DNA of 45,951 bases from the NCBI GenBank assembly GCA_944388165.1, contig CALXHS010000128.1:1-45951 (forward strand). The letters run 5' to 3'. Under the pieces are notes generated by a model. It saw only the letters and a list, made by a program, of their open reading frames with translations. It did no database searches and was not told the origin of the DNA. Of this stretch, positions 8,039 to 16,086 are shown one piece after another. Numbering within the stretch: position 1 is the first letter of the stretch; every line of letters starts with the position of its first letter. Source of the DNA: an uncultured Gemmiger sp. (GTDB lineage: Bacteria > Bacillota > Clostridia > Oscillospirales > Ruminococcaceae). Both the position numbers and the translations under genes were made by a program.

Positions 8039-8611
8039 ATGGATACCCTGGAAGAGAAGCGCGCGCGGCTGCTGGACTGCCCGGTGATCGCCGCCGTGAA
8101 AGACGAAGCCGGGCTGGAACAGGCGCTGCGCAGCGAGTGCGAAGTGGTGTTCCTGTTGTTCGGCACCATCGTCAGCGTGCCGGTGCTGGTGGAAAAAGTC
8201 CGCCGCAGCGGCAAGCTGGCCATTGTCCATATCGACCTGGTGGAGGGCCTGGCCGCCCGGGAAGTGGCGGTGGACGCCCTGAACAGTCTTTGCAGCCCGG
8301 ACGGCATCATCTCCACCCGGCCCGCTCTCATCCGCCGGGCCCGGCAGCTGGGCCTTCTGACGGTGCAGCGGGCGTTTATCCTGGATTCCCTTTCCCTGGA
8401 CAACCTGCCCGCCCAGCTGAATGTGGGCAAACCGGATTTTATCGAAATTTTGCCCGGCATCATGCCCCGGGTCATCGGAGAACTGGCCCAGAAGACCCGC
8501 ACCCCCATTATTGCGGGCGGGCTGGTGAAATATAAGGATGAAGTCATGGCCGCCATCCGCGCCGGTGCGGCGGCGGTCTCCACCTCCAGCCCTACGGTCT
8601 GGGAGATGTAA
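8039..8611 (+). CDS. glpP: Glycerol-3-phosphate-responsive mRNA antiterminator
   Basis: The 190-residue protein is of the usual GlpP length and has its TIM-barrel-like motifs: VIAAVKDEAGLEQAL at the N-terminus, VFLLFGTI, VHIDLVEGLA, the SPDGIISTRP block, the QRAFILDSLSL block, PDFIEILPGIMP, and TPIIAGGL near the phosphate-binding end. The family binds glycerol-3-phosphate and then the leader RNA of glp transcripts, preventing early termination. The ATG at 8039 is preceded by GGAAGGGAG at 8024-8032; an in-frame TTG at 8006 has no such site. It is cotranscribed with glpK 22 bp downstream and appears to control its own leader. The other expected target is the minus-strand operon at 2438-5663. 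Confidence 0.93.
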   Translation: MDTLEEKRARLLDCPVIAAVKDEAGLEQALRSECEVVFLLFGTIVSVPVLVEKVRRSGKLAIVHIDLVEGLAAREVAVDALNSLCSPDGIISTRPALIRRARQLGLLTVQRAFILDSLSLDNLPAQLNVGKPDFIEILPGIMPRVIGELAQKTRTPIIAGGLVKYKDEVMAAIRAGAAAVSTSSPTVWEM

Positions 8612-8632
8612 CAGCATAACGGAGGACCTGCC

Positions 8633-10123
8633 ATGAAAAACTACGTGATCGCCCTGGACCAGGGCACGACCAGCAGCCGCTGCATCCTGTTTGACCGCAG
8701 CCAGAACATCGTGGAACTGGCCCAGAAGGAATTCACCCAGCATTACCCCCATCCCGGCTGGGTGGAACATGACCCCATGGAGATCTATTCCAGCCAGTAC
8801 GGCGTGTTGATGGAAGTGCTGGCCAAGAGCGGGGTCAACGTGCAGGAGATCGCGGGCATCGGCATCACCAACCAGCGGGAGACCGCCATTCTCTGGGACA
8901 AAGAGACCGGCCGTCCGGTGTACAACGCCATTGTGTGGCAGTGCCGCCGCACCGCCGCCCTGTGCGAGGAACTGAAACAGGACACCGCCTTCACCGACTA
9001 TGTGCGGGAGCGCACCGGCCTGCTTATCGACGCCTATTTTTCCGCCACCAAGATCAAGTGGATCCTGGACAACGTTCCCGGAGCCCGGCAGCAGGCCGAG
9101 GAAGGCAAGCTGCTGTTCGGCACGGTGGACACCTGGCTGATCTGGAAGCTGACGGGCGGCGCGGCCCATGTGACCGACTACACCAACGCCAGCCGCACCA
9201 TGCTCTTCGACATTGAAAACCTCTGCTGGGACAAGACCATCTGCGACCGGCTGGGCATCCCCATGAACATGCTGCCCAAGGTCTGCTCCTGCAGCGAGGT
9301 CTACGGCCATGTGAACATCCAGGGTGTAGAAGTGCCCATTGCGGGCATTGCGGGTGACCAGCAGGCCGCCCTTTTCGGCCAGACCTGCTTTGAAGCCGGG
9401 GAAGCCAAGAACACCTACGGCACCGGATGCTTCCTGTTGATGAACACCGGTGAGACTTTGCGCCGCAGCGAAAACGGCCTGATCACCACCATCGCTTCGG
9501 GGGTGAACGGCCGCATCCTGTACGCCCTGGAAGGCAGCGTCTTTGTGGGCGGCGCGGTGGTGCAGTGGCTGCGGGATGAACTGCATCTCATCACCGAGGC
9601 TTCGGACACCGAATATTTCGCCAAGAAGGTGCCGGACAGTGCCGGGGTATATCTGGTGCCGGCCTTCACCGGCCTGGGCGCCCCCTACTGGGATATGTAC
9701 GCCCGGGGTGCCCTGGTGGGGCTGACCCGGGGCGCCGGGCGCAACCACATCATCCGGGCGGCGCTGGAATCCATCGCCTACCAGACCGCCGACGTACTCC
9801 AGGCCATGGAGAAGGACGCCGGGCTGCCCCTGCGGGAACTGCGGGTGGACGGCGGCGCTTCGGCCAACAACTTCCTTATGCAGTTCCAGTCGGACATCAT
9901 CGGCCGCACCCTGCGCCGCCCCATGATCCGGGAAACCACCGCCCTGGGGGCCGCTTATCTGGCGGGTCTGGCCACCGGGGTGTGGCGGGATCTGGACGAC
10001 ATCCGCAGCCAGTGGACCCTGGACCGGCTGTACGAACCGGAAATGAGCGAAACCGACCGCACCCGGCTGTGCGCCGGGTGGCACAAGGCGGTGGAGCGCG
10101 CCCGGGGCTGGGCCGAGGCCTGA
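8633..10123 (+). CDS. glpK: Glycerol kinase
   Basis: The 496-residue protein is full length. It phosphorylates glycerol to glycerol-3-phosphate with ATP in the cytoplasm. FGGY kinase motifs are clear: [15 protein letters not shown] at the N-terminus (phosphate 1), [15 protein letters not shown], the [13 protein letters not shown] segment, the [13 protein letters not shown] motif, [13 protein letters not shown], and the C-terminal [14 protein letters not shown] adenosine motif. GGAGG at 8621-8625 precedes the ATG. The product is the substrate of the oxidoreductases at 2438-5663 and the ligand of GlpP, so the locus forms a feed-forward loop. No GlpF facilitator or phosphotransferase-regulatory gene is in the window. 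Confidence 0.97.
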   Translation: MKNYVIALDQGTTSSRCILFDRSQNIVELAQKEFTQHYPHPGWVEHDPMEIYSSQYGVLMEVLAKSGVNVQEIAGIGITNQRETAILWDKETGRPVYNAIVWQCRRTAALCEELKQDTAFTDYVRERTGLLIDAYFSATKIKWILDNVPGARQQAEEGKLLFGTVDTWLIWKLTGGAAHVTDYTNASRTMLFDIENLCWDKTICDRLGIPMNMLPKVCSCSEVYGHVNIQGVEVPIAGIAGDQQAALFGQTCFEAGEAKNTYGTGCFLLMNTGETLRRSENGLITTIASGVNGRILYALEGSVFVGGAVVQWLRDELHLITEASDTEYFAKKVPDSAGVYLVPAFTGLGAPYWDMYARGALVGLTRGAGRNHIIRAALESIAYQTADVLQAMEKDAGLPLRELRVDGGASANNFLMQFQSDIIGRTLRRPMIRETTALGAAYLAGLATGVWRDLDDIRSQWTLDRLYEPEMSETDRTRLCAGWHKAVERARGWAEA

Positions 10124-10125
10124 AT

Positions 10126-10247
10126 CTTTCCACAAAAAGCCCCGCCTTTGTGGAAAGCAGCCCGAAATGAACCGCTTTTTCCTCCGCAAAATTCAATACA
10201 CCGCTTTTTTCCGCCGCCCTTGTACCGGGCGGCGGATTTTTGTTTTT
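10126..10247 (+). terminator. Terminator region after glpK
   Basis: Two stems occur. CTTTCCACAAA (10126-10136) / TTTGTGGAAAG (10147-10157) has no T-run. CCGCCGCCC (10211-10219) / GGGCGGCGG (10227-10235) is followed by ATTTTTGTTTTT and is the likely end of the transcript. Confidence 0.8.
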
Positions 10248-10273
10248 CTGCCCCCTGTTTCCCCGAAAAGCTA

Positions 10274-10329
10274 TTGACAATGGGCGATGGCGGGTGTATG
10301 ATGCATACATATGAACAACTGCTCATATG
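10274..10329 (+). promoter_or_regulatory. Promoter and ArsR-type operator of the metal efflux operon
   Basis: A near-consensus promoter TTGACA (10274-10279), 17-bp spacer, TATGAT (10297-10302) is followed by a perfect inverted repeat CATATGA (10308-10314) / TCATATG (10323-10329). The ATATGAACAA...TCATAT pattern is the classic recognition form of SmtB/CzrA/CadC repressors and covers the start of transcription. Confidence 0.85.
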
Positions 10330-10344
10330 AAAGGATGACAGACA

Positions 10345-10722
10345 ATGGCCAACGAACTGCCCCGCCCCGACGCCCTGCCGGTGTGTGACCCCGGCTGCTG
10401 CGGCGACCCCGAAGCCCTGGCCCGGGTATGCGCCGGTCTGCCGGACGACGAGGTGCTGTACGACCTGGCGGAACTGTTCCGGGTGTTCGGCGACACCACC
10501 CGCATCAAGATCCTCTACGCCCTGTTTGAAAGCGAACTCTGCGTGGGCGACATCGCCCAGGCGGTGGGGCTTTCCCAGAGTGCGGTGAGCCATCAGCTGC
10601 GGGTGCTGAAAGCCAGCAAACTGGTCAAGTTCCGCCGGGACGGCAAGACGGTGTTTTACAGCCTGGACGACGACCATGTACGCAGCATGATTGCCCTGGG
10701 CATGGAACACGTGGAAGAATGA
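10345..10722 (+). CDS. ArsR/SmtB-family metal-sensing repressor (CzrA/CadC-like)
   Basis: The 125-residue winged-helix repressor has the ArsR core DLAELFRVFGDTTRIKILYAL, the recognition helix SQSAVSHQLRVLKAS and the wing VKFRRDGKTVFYSL. The alpha-3 motif reads ELCVGDIA, keeping only the first cysteine of the ELCVCDL metal site. The C-terminal helix carries DDDHVRSMIALGMEHVEE, matching the D-x-H...H-x-x-E alpha-5 zinc site. An N-terminal CDPGCC cluster could add a soft-metal site, as in CadC. It should repress the operon from the palindrome at 10308-10329 and release it on Zn, Cd or Pb. It is the first gene of the cassette. Confidence 0.9.
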   Translation: MANELPRPDALPVCDPGCCGDPEALARVCAGLPDDEVLYDLAELFRVFGDTTRIKILYALFESELCVGDIAQAVGLSQSAVSHQLRVLKASKLVKFRRDGKTVFYSLDDDHVRSMIALGMEHVEE

Positions 10723-10758
10723 CCCCCATTTTATACACAACATAAAGGAGAGACCATC

Positions 10759-10974
10759 ATGCAGAAGAAATTCAACATTGAAGTGGACTGCGCCAACTGC
10801 GCCGCCAAGATCGAGACCGCCGTGAAGGCCCTGCCCGGTGTGCAGAACGCCAGCGTGAGCTTTATGGCCCAGAAGATGCTGCTGGAAGCGGAGGACAGCC
10901 AGTTCGACGCCATCCTGAAGCAGGCTGTGAAGGCCGCCAAGAAGATCGAACCGGATTTCGAGATCGAACTGTAA
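10759..10974 (+). CDS. Free-standing heavy-metal-associated (HMA) domain protein
   Basis: The 71-residue protein is one HMA fold and nothing else: FNIEVDCANCAAKIETAVK with the metal-binding CxxC in DCANC, then GVQNASVSFMAQKMLLEAE. It probably binds Zn, Cd or a similar soft metal and presents it to the transporter encoded next. The DCANC form is the one usually seen in the N-terminal domains of CadA/ZntA pumps. AAAGGAGAG lies just before the ATG. The 38-bp gap to the ATPase gene holds a self-complementary GCCGCGGC pair (10979-10986 / 10991-10998) that may set the ratio of the two products. Confidence 0.9.
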   Translation: MQKKFNIEVDCANCAAKIETAVKALPGVQNASVSFMAQKMLLEAEDSQFDAILKQAVKAAKKIEPDFEIEL

Positions 10975-11012
10975 GAAAGCCGCGGCCCCAGCCGCGGCGG
11001 GAGGGAATCGTC

Positions 11013-12878
11013 ATGACCAAGAAACAGAAAAAGACGCTGCGGCGTATTCTGATTGCCGCAGCGCTGTATATCGCCGCGGCGGTGCTCTGCGCCCTGTTCC
11101 CGGCAATGCCCTGGCCCGCCCAGGCGGCGCTGTACCTGATCCCCTATTTTGTCATCGGGTACGACGTGCTGCGCAAGGCGGTGATGGGCATTGTCCACGG
11201 CGAAGTCTTTGACGAAAACTTCCTCATGGCCATTGCCACGGTGGGCGCCATGCTGCTGGGCGAATACGGCGAAGGCGTGGCGGTCATGCTCTTCTATCAG
11301 GTGGGCGAGCTGTTCCAGAGCTACGCCGTGGGCAAAAGCCGCCGCAGCATCGCGGGGCTCATGGACATCCGCCCCGACAGCGCCAACCTGGAAGAAGCCG
11401 ACGGCAGCCTGCGGGCGGTGGACCCGGAGGAAGTGGCGGTGGGCTCCGTCATCGTGGTGCGCCCCGGGGAGAAGATCCCCCTGGACGGCGTGGTGCTGGA
11501 AGGGGAAAGCACCCTGAACACCGCCGCCCTCACCGGGGAGAGCCGCCCCCGCTCCGCCCGGCCGGGTGAAGGGGTCATCAGCGGCAGCGTGAACGGGGAC
11601 GGCGTGCTGCGGGTGCAGGTGACCAAGGCTTACGGCCAGTCCACCGTGGCCCGCATCCTGGACCTGGTGGAAAATTCCAGCCTGAAAAAGGCCAAAGCCG
11701 AAAACTTCATCACCAAGTTTGCCCGGTATTACACCCCCGCCGTCTGCTTTGCGGCCCTGGCTCTGGCGGTTCTGCCGCCTCTGGTGCTGGGCGGCGGCTG
11801 GGCCATGTGGGTCAAGCGGGCGCTGACCTTCCTGGTCATCTCCTGCCCCTGTGCCCTGGTCATCAGCATCCCCCTCACCTTCTTCGGGGGCATCGGCGGG
11901 GCGTCCCGCTGCGGCATCCTGGTCAAGGGCGGCAACTATCTGGAAGCCCTGGCCCACACCGGCACGGTGGTCTTTGACAAGACCGGCACCCTGACCCAGG
12001 GCGTGTTCCGGGTGAGCCGGGTCACCCCCGCCCCCGGCCACACCGGGGCGGAAGTGCTGGAACTGGCTGCCCTGGCGGAAAGCTATTCCAGTCATCCCAT
12101 CAGCAAGAGCCTGCGGGAAGCCTGCCCCAACCCCGCCGGCCGGGCAGAAAACGCCCAGGAGATCGCCGGGCAGGGCGTAGCCGCCCTGGTGGACGGCGCC
12201 CAGGTGCTGGCGGGCAACGCCAAGCTGATGCAGGCCCGCTCCATCGATTTTGTGCCCGACGACGGGGTGGGCACGGTGGTGTATGTAGCCCGGGAAGGCG
12301 TGTTCTGCGGCTCCATCCTCATTGCGGATGAGCTGAAGGAAAACGCCGCCCGGGCGGTGGAAGCCCTGCGCCGTCAGGGCGTGCGCACCGTCATGCTCAC
12401 CGGCGACAGCGAAGCCGTGGCCGCCGGCGTGGCTGACCAGCTGGGTATCGACGAACACCACGCCGGGCTGCTGCCCGACGACAAGGTCCGCCGGGTGGAA
12501 GAACTGCTGGCGGACAAGCGCCGGGGCAGCCTGGCCTTTGCCGGGGACGGCATCAATGACGCCCCGGTGCTCATGCGGGCGGACATCGGCATCGCCATGG
12601 GTGCTCTGGGCAGCGACGCCGCCATCGAGGCCGCCGACGTGGTGCTCATGGACGACGACCCCGCCAAGATCGCCCTGGCCATGCGCGTTGCCCGGCGGTG
12701 CATGGGCATCGTGTACCAGAACATCGTCTTTGCCCTGGGCATCAAGATCCTTTTCCTGCTGCTGGGCGCGGTGGGCATCGCCAACATGTGGTGGGCGGTG
12801 TTTGCCGACGTGGGCGTGATGGTGCTGGCGGTGTTCAACGCCACCCGCATGCTCTCCACCCGTTCCTACCGCCTGTAA
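11013..12878 (+). CDS. Zn2+/Cd2+/Pb2+-exporting P1B-type ATPase without an N-terminal metal-binding domain
   Basis: The 621-residue pump has the full P1B set: actuator motif LTGESRPR, membrane metal site SCPCALVIS, phosphorylation site FDKTGTLTQG, the SHPIS nucleotide motif, TGDSEAV and AGDGINDAPVL. The last membrane region contains MWWAVFADVGVMVL, whose Asp marks the Zn/Cd/Pb (P1B-2) class and not copper. There is no HMA domain: the protein begins with a short basic stretch and goes straight into the first helix at about residue 12. The metal-binding domain is instead the separate 71-residue protein upstream. GGGAGGG lies before the ATG. Export of toxic divalent metal from the cytoplasm is the expected job. 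Confidence 0.94.
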   Translation: MTKKQKKTLRRILIAAALYIAAAVLCALFPAMPWPAQAALYLIPYFVIGYDVLRKAVMGIVHGEVFDENFLMAIATVGAMLLGEYGEGVAVMLFYQVGELFQSYAVGKSRRSIAGLMDIRPDSANLEEADGSLRAVDPEEVAVGSVIVVRPGEKIPLDGVVLEGESTLNTAALTGESRPRSARPGEGVISGSVNGDGVLRVQVTKAYGQSTVARILDLVENSSLKKAKAENFITKFARYYTPAVCFAALALAVLPPLVLGGGWAMWVKRALTFLVISCPCALVISIPLTFFGGIGGASRCGILVKGGNYLEALAHTGTVVFDKTGTLTQGVFRVSRVTPAPGHTGAEVLELAALAESYSSHPISKSLREACPNPAGRAENAQEIAGQGVAALVDGAQVLAGNAKLMQARSIDFVPDDGVGTVVYVAREGVFCGSILIADELKENAARAVEALRRQGVRTVMLTGDSEAVAAGVADQLGIDEHHAGLLPDDKVRRVEELLADKRRGSLAFAGDGINDAPVLMRADIGIAMGALGSDAAIEAADVVLMDDDPAKIALAMRVARRCMGIVYQNIVFALGIKILFLLLGAVGIANMWWAVFADVGVMVLAVFNATRMLSTRSYRL

Positions 12879-12901
12879 ATCCTTTTTTCCATAAACCAAG
12901 C

Positions 12902-12934
12902 GCCCCCGGAGGCTCTCTCCGGGGGCACTGTTTT
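12902..12934. terminator. Terminator between the convergent metal pump and SpoIIQ-like genes
   Basis: A 10-bp stem GCCCCCGGAG (12902-12911) / CTCCGGGGGC (12917-12926) is followed by ACTGTTTTG, a modest T-run on the plus strand. It lies between two converging genes and may serve both. Confidence 0.75.
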
Positions 12935-12940
12935 GTATGG

Positions 12941-13690
12941 TTACTGGATCATGGATTCAGGGTCCAGATAGGCCCCGGTCTCGTCGGTGCATTCCAGGTG
13001 CAGGTGGGGCTGGCCCTCCCGTTCACTGGGAATAGTCCCCAGGGTGCCCAGCACCTGGCCGCGGGTCACCGTCTGCCCTTCCTGGACGGAGGTCTTGTCC
13101 AGCCCGCAGTACCGCCAGATACTGCCGTCGCCGGATTTCACCACCGCCACCTTGCCCCACAGGGGATCATCCCCCACACTGAGCACCGTGCCCAGAGCCA
13201 CCGCGTGGATGTCCTCCCCCTCTTCGGCGGCATAGTCGGCGCCGTTGTGGGTGCGCCAGTCACCCAGGGTCTCGTTATACACCAGCTCGCTGCCGCTGAA
13301 GGCCAGGATGGGCTCAGCATCCGCCGGCGATACGGACAATACGGCCGACGACGCCGCAGAAGCGCCAGAGTCCGCTCCATCGGCGGAGGCTTCGCCAGAG
13401 GGCTGCTGCGACGAAGAAGGCGCAGAGGATTCGGAGGGCTGCGCAGAGGGCTGCGATGCAGGCGCAGGCGTCTGCACAGGTACATCCTCGGCGGGATTGG
13501 TAACGATGGTATCCGGCTGGTTCCATGTGGCATCCTCCTCCAGGGCTTTCTGGCGCGATTCGGTCAGGTCGGCCACGTTGCGCACCACGCTGCGGATGGC
13601 CAGTACCCCTGTGACAGTGGCCACCAGCAGCAGGGTCAGGCAGACCAGGTACAGACCTCTTTGTTTGAAAAATGCTTTGAAGCTGTTCAT
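12941..13690 (-). CDS. Membrane-anchored LytM (M23) protein, SpoIIQ-like
   Basis: This 249-residue protein has one N-terminal membrane segment (residues about 13-33), a Ser/Ala/Pro/Gln-rich low-complexity linker (about 60-120) and a C-terminal LytM domain. The zinc ligands are intact: HNGADY supplies His and Asp, and PHLHLE supplies HxH. The segment VQEGQTVTRGQVLGTLGTI before it and the overall order are those of SpoIIQ, the forespore partner of SpoIIIAH, rather than of a secreted endopeptidase. The start at 13690 is preferred because the preceding GGACGGGGGAAG is the only ribosome-binding sequence and the anchor begins there. A sigma-F/G-like promoter is upstream. The spore role is an inference, since related gut genera are mostly described as non-sporing. 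Confidence 0.78.
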   Translation of the reverse strand: MNSFKAFFKQRGLYLVCLTLLLVATVTGVLAIRSVVRNVADLTESRQKALEEDATWNQPDTIVTNPAEDVPVQTPAPASQPSAQPSESSAPSSSQQPSGEASADGADSGASAASSAVLSVSPADAEPILAFSGSELVYNETLGDWRTHNGADYAAEEGEDIHAVALGTVLSVGDDPLWGKVAVVKSGDGSIWRYCGLDKTSVQEGQTVTRGQVLGTLGTIPSEREGQPHLHLECTDETGAYLDPESMIQ

Positions 13691-13749
13691 CTTCCCCCGT
13701 CCTTTGCTGATAAATGTGCGCGGGCAGCGCCCGCGGTTCGATTTACGCT

Positions 13750-13779
13750 TAGTGTGGCCCCGCCCGCAGCGGTTTATGC
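13750..13779 (-). promoter_or_regulatory. Candidate sigma-F/sigma-G-type promoter of the SpoIIQ-like gene
   Basis: Minus strand GCATA (13779-13775), exactly 15 bp, then GGCCACACTA (13759-13750). This fits the Bacillus sigma-F pattern GYWTA-N15-GGNRANAMTW at all fixed positions but one (R is C). No sigma-A promoter is visible in this interval on the minus strand. Confidence 0.5.
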
Positions 13780-13800
13780 ACCTGCGCCCCGGGGAAAACG

Positions 13801-13888
13801 CAAAATTTTCCGGGGGCAAATTTTGAGAAAAACCGCCCCTGTTTTGCGCAAGAAAAGTCTTGCCCGCCCCGGCGGCTTCTTCTATAAT
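13801..13888 (+). promoter_or_regulatory. Promoter and upstream inverted repeat of the arabinofuranosidase gene
   Basis: TTGCCC (13860-13865), 17-bp spacer and a consensus TATAAT (13883-13888) form the promoter. Thirty-five bp upstream of the -35 a perfect inverted repeat CAAAATTT (13801-13808) / AAATTTTG (13818-13825) with a 9-bp spacer is placed where an activator would bind. Confidence 0.65.
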
Positions 13889-13943
13889 CAGGGTAACGAA
13901 AGCTCGTGCATCCATTCCACTATGAACAGCAGGAGGTCCTACC

Positions 13944-15404
13944 ATGTCCCACATCATCGTCAACGCCAACCGGTCGGCGGGCGTTATCAACAAGAACATC
14001 TACGGTCATTTCTCCGAGCACCTGGGCCGCTGCATCTACGGCGGGCTGGCCAACGAAGACGGCAGCCTGCGCACCGATGTGGTCGCCGCCCTGAAAGAAC
14101 TGCATGTGCCGGTGCTGCGCTGGCCCGGCGGCTGCTTTGCCGATACCTACCACTGGCAGGACGGCATCGGCCCCAAAGACCAGCGCAAGACCATCGTGAA
14201 CACCAACTGGGGCGGCGTGACCGAGGACAATTCCTTCGGCACCCACGAATTCATGGCCCTGTGCCGGGAACTGGGGTGCGAGCCCTACATTTCCGGCAAT
14301 GTGGGCAGCGGCACGGTGCAGGAATTTTCCGACTGGGTGGAGTACTGCAACATGCCCGGCCGTTCCCCCATGGCCGACCTGCGCCGGAAAAACGGGCAGG
14401 AAGCCCCCTTCAACGTGCGGTACTGGGGCATCGGCAACGAGACCTGGGGCGGCGGCGGCAACATGCGGCCGGAATTTTACGCCGATGTCTGCCGGCAGTA
14501 TTCTTCCTTCATCCGCAGCTATGACGCCGCCTGCAAGCCCTGCAAGATCGCCTGCGGCGCCAGCGAGGACGACTATCACTGGACCCGGGCGGTGGTGGAA
14601 AGCGCCTGGCGCACCATCGACGCCATCAGCCTGCATTACTACACCATTCCCGGGGACAACTGGGGCGTGAAGGGCAGCGCCACCGACTTTGATCAAAACA
14701 CCTTCTACCACACCCTCCACCGCACCCTGTGGATGGACGAACTCATCGAAAACCACAGCCGCATCATCCGCCGCTTTGCCAAGGGCAAGGACATCGGCCT
14801 GGTGGTGGACGAGTGGGGCACCTGGTACGATGTGGAACCCGGCACCAATCCCGGTTTCCTCTACCAGCAGAACACCATGCGGGACGCCCTGGTGGCTGCC
14901 GTCAACCTGAACATCTTCAACAACCACTGCGACACGGTGGTCATGGCCAACATTGCCCAGATGGTGAACGTGCTCCAGGCCATGGTGCTCACCGACGGGG
15001 ACAAGCTGCTGCTGACCCCCACCTACCATGTGTTCCGCATGTACCGGGATCACCAGGGCGCCGCCCAACTGGAGACCTACGCCGTGACCACCCTGGTGGG
15101 CACGGCGGAAGAACCGGTGCCCGACCTGCATGTGTCCGCCAGCCGCAGCGCCGACGGCACTCTGCTGGTGACCGCCGCCAACCTGAGCGCCGACGAGGCC
15201 CGGCCGGTGGACGTGCTGCTCTCCGGGCTGAAAGCCGCCGGGGTGAAAGCCGAGGTGCTGACCGGTGCCCCCGCCGCCCACAACACCTTTGCCACCCCGG
15301 ATACCGTAGCCCCCGTCCCCCTGGACGCCCGCCTCACCGACACCGGCTTTGCCGCCACCCTGCCCCCCTGCAGCGTGGCCGCCTTCCGGGCCGCCGTAAA
15401 CTGA
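13944..15404 (+). CDS. Alpha-L-arabinofuranosidase, GH51
   Basis: The 486-residue enzyme has the usual GH51 length and architecture: a beta/alpha barrel followed by a beta-sandwich. Marker motifs are NIYGHFSEHLGRCIYGG at the N-terminus, RWPGGCFADTYHW, TNWGGVTEDNSFGTHEF, the acid/base motif YWGIGNETWGGG (Glu near residue 173) and the nucleophile segment VVDEWGTWY (Glu near residue 290). It removes alpha-L-arabinofuranosyl groups from arabinan or arabinoxylan oligosaccharides. No signal peptide is present, so it works on imported oligosaccharides in the cytoplasm. AGGAGGT at 13931-13937 sets the start. It is a single-gene unit with its own promoter, upstream palindrome and terminator; no arabinose transporter is nearby. 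Confidence 0.94.
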   Translation: MSHIIVNANRSAGVINKNIYGHFSEHLGRCIYGGLANEDGSLRTDVVAALKELHVPVLRWPGGCFADTYHWQDGIGPKDQRKTIVNTNWGGVTEDNSFGTHEFMALCRELGCEPYISGNVGSGTVQEFSDWVEYCNMPGRSPMADLRRKNGQEAPFNVRYWGIGNETWGGGGNMRPEFYADVCRQYSSFIRSYDAACKPCKIACGASEDDYHWTRAVVESAWRTIDAISLHYYTIPGDNWGVKGSATDFDQNTFYHTLHRTLWMDELIENHSRIIRRFAKGKDIGLVVDEWGTWYDVEPGTNPGFLYQQNTMRDALVAAVNLNIFNNHCDTVVMANIAQMVNVLQAMVLTDGDKLLLTPTYHVFRMYRDHQGAAQLETYAVTTLVGTAEEPVPDLHVSASRSADGTLLVTAANLSADEARPVDVLLSGLKAAGVKAEVLTGAPAAHNTFATPDTVAPVPLDARLTDTGFAATLPPCSVAAFRAAVN

Positions 15405-15441
15405 CCGTTTGGAGTACAGGCGCCGCCTGACCCAAAAAACA

Positions 15442-15482
15442 AAACCGCCCGCCGGGCTTTGCGCACCGGCGGGCGGTTTGTT
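15442..15482. terminator. Bidirectional terminator between arabinofuranosidase and DJ-1 genes
   Basis: The stem AAACCGCCCGCCGG (15442-15455) / CCGGCGGGCGGTTT (15466-15479) has a 10-nt loop, with A-rich sequence on the left and TTTGTTTT on the right. It can end both converging transcripts. Confidence 0.9.
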
Positions 15483-15499
15483 TTGCATTTACAGGGCCA

Positions 15500-16057
15500 T
15501 CAATAGCGGTAGACGATGGCGTTTTTGACGGTGAGGGAAGCGTCCTGGCCCGCCAGACGGCCCGCCAGGGTCAGGGCAAAGGGAATGGCGGCGCCCAGGG
15601 CTTCGCCGGTGATGATGTTGCCGTCCACCGACAGGGGCAGGCCGGTATACTCGGCACCGCCGGCGGTGAGGGCTTCGTCCATGCCGGGGTAGACGGTGGC
15701 GCGCTTACCTTTCAGCAGGCCGAAGGCGGCCAGCACGGTGGGGGCGGCACAGATGGCGGCCACGATCTTGCCGTCGGCGGCCATGCGGGTGCAGGCGTTC
15801 TTGACAGTCTCGCTGGCCTGCAGGTTGTGCACCCCCGGAATGCCGCCGGGGAGAATGACGGCGTCAAAGGCGGAATAATCCAGCTCTTCGGCCAGGGCGT
15901 CGGCCACCACGTTCACCTGACGGGCGGAACGGACCACCCGCTCCCCGCCCACGGCGGCGATGGTCACATCCACACCGGCACGGCGCAGGATATCCACACA
16001 CAGAAGGCCCTCGCACTCTTCCAGGCCGGGGGCAAAAAAGATGACGGCTTTGCTCAT
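15500..16057 (-). CDS. DJ-1/PfpI-family protein
   Basis: The 185-residue protein is a standard single-domain DJ-1/YajL homologue. It starts MSKAVIFFAPGLEECEGLLC, where the Glu near residue 15 is the conserved acid. The nucleophile elbow reads AAICAAPTVLAAFG with Cys near residue 103, and the GLPLSVDGNIITGEALGAAI segment is the usual C-terminal signature. Family members are glyoxalase III-like enzymes, deglycase candidates or redox chaperones, and the sequence alone does not decide among them. It is last in a three-gene minus-strand unit (esterase, small membrane protein, DJ-1), 29 bp after the preceding gene. Confidence 0.9.
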   Translation of the reverse strand: MSKAVIFFAPGLEECEGLLCVDILRRAGVDVTIAAVGGERVVRSARQVNVVADALAEELDYSAFDAVILPGGIPGVHNLQASETVKNACTRMAADGKIVAAICAAPTVLAAFGLLKGKRATVYPGMDEALTAGGAEYTGLPLSVDGNIITGEALGAAIPFALTLAGRLAGQDASLTVKNAIVYRY

Positions 16058-16086
16058 AGGGGTTCACTCCTTTTTGTTGTCTTGTT

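Noticed and set aside
7901-10189. 762-codon minus-strand open frame opposite glpP and glpK
   Set aside because: It covers two well-supported plus-strand genes, has shadow-type composition, and lacks a start signal.
12941-13999. Longer 352-residue version of the SpoIIQ-like protein
   Set aside because: The added 103 residues run across the candidate promoter and into the arabinofuranosidase start, with no ribosome binding site. The membrane anchor begins at the 13690 start.
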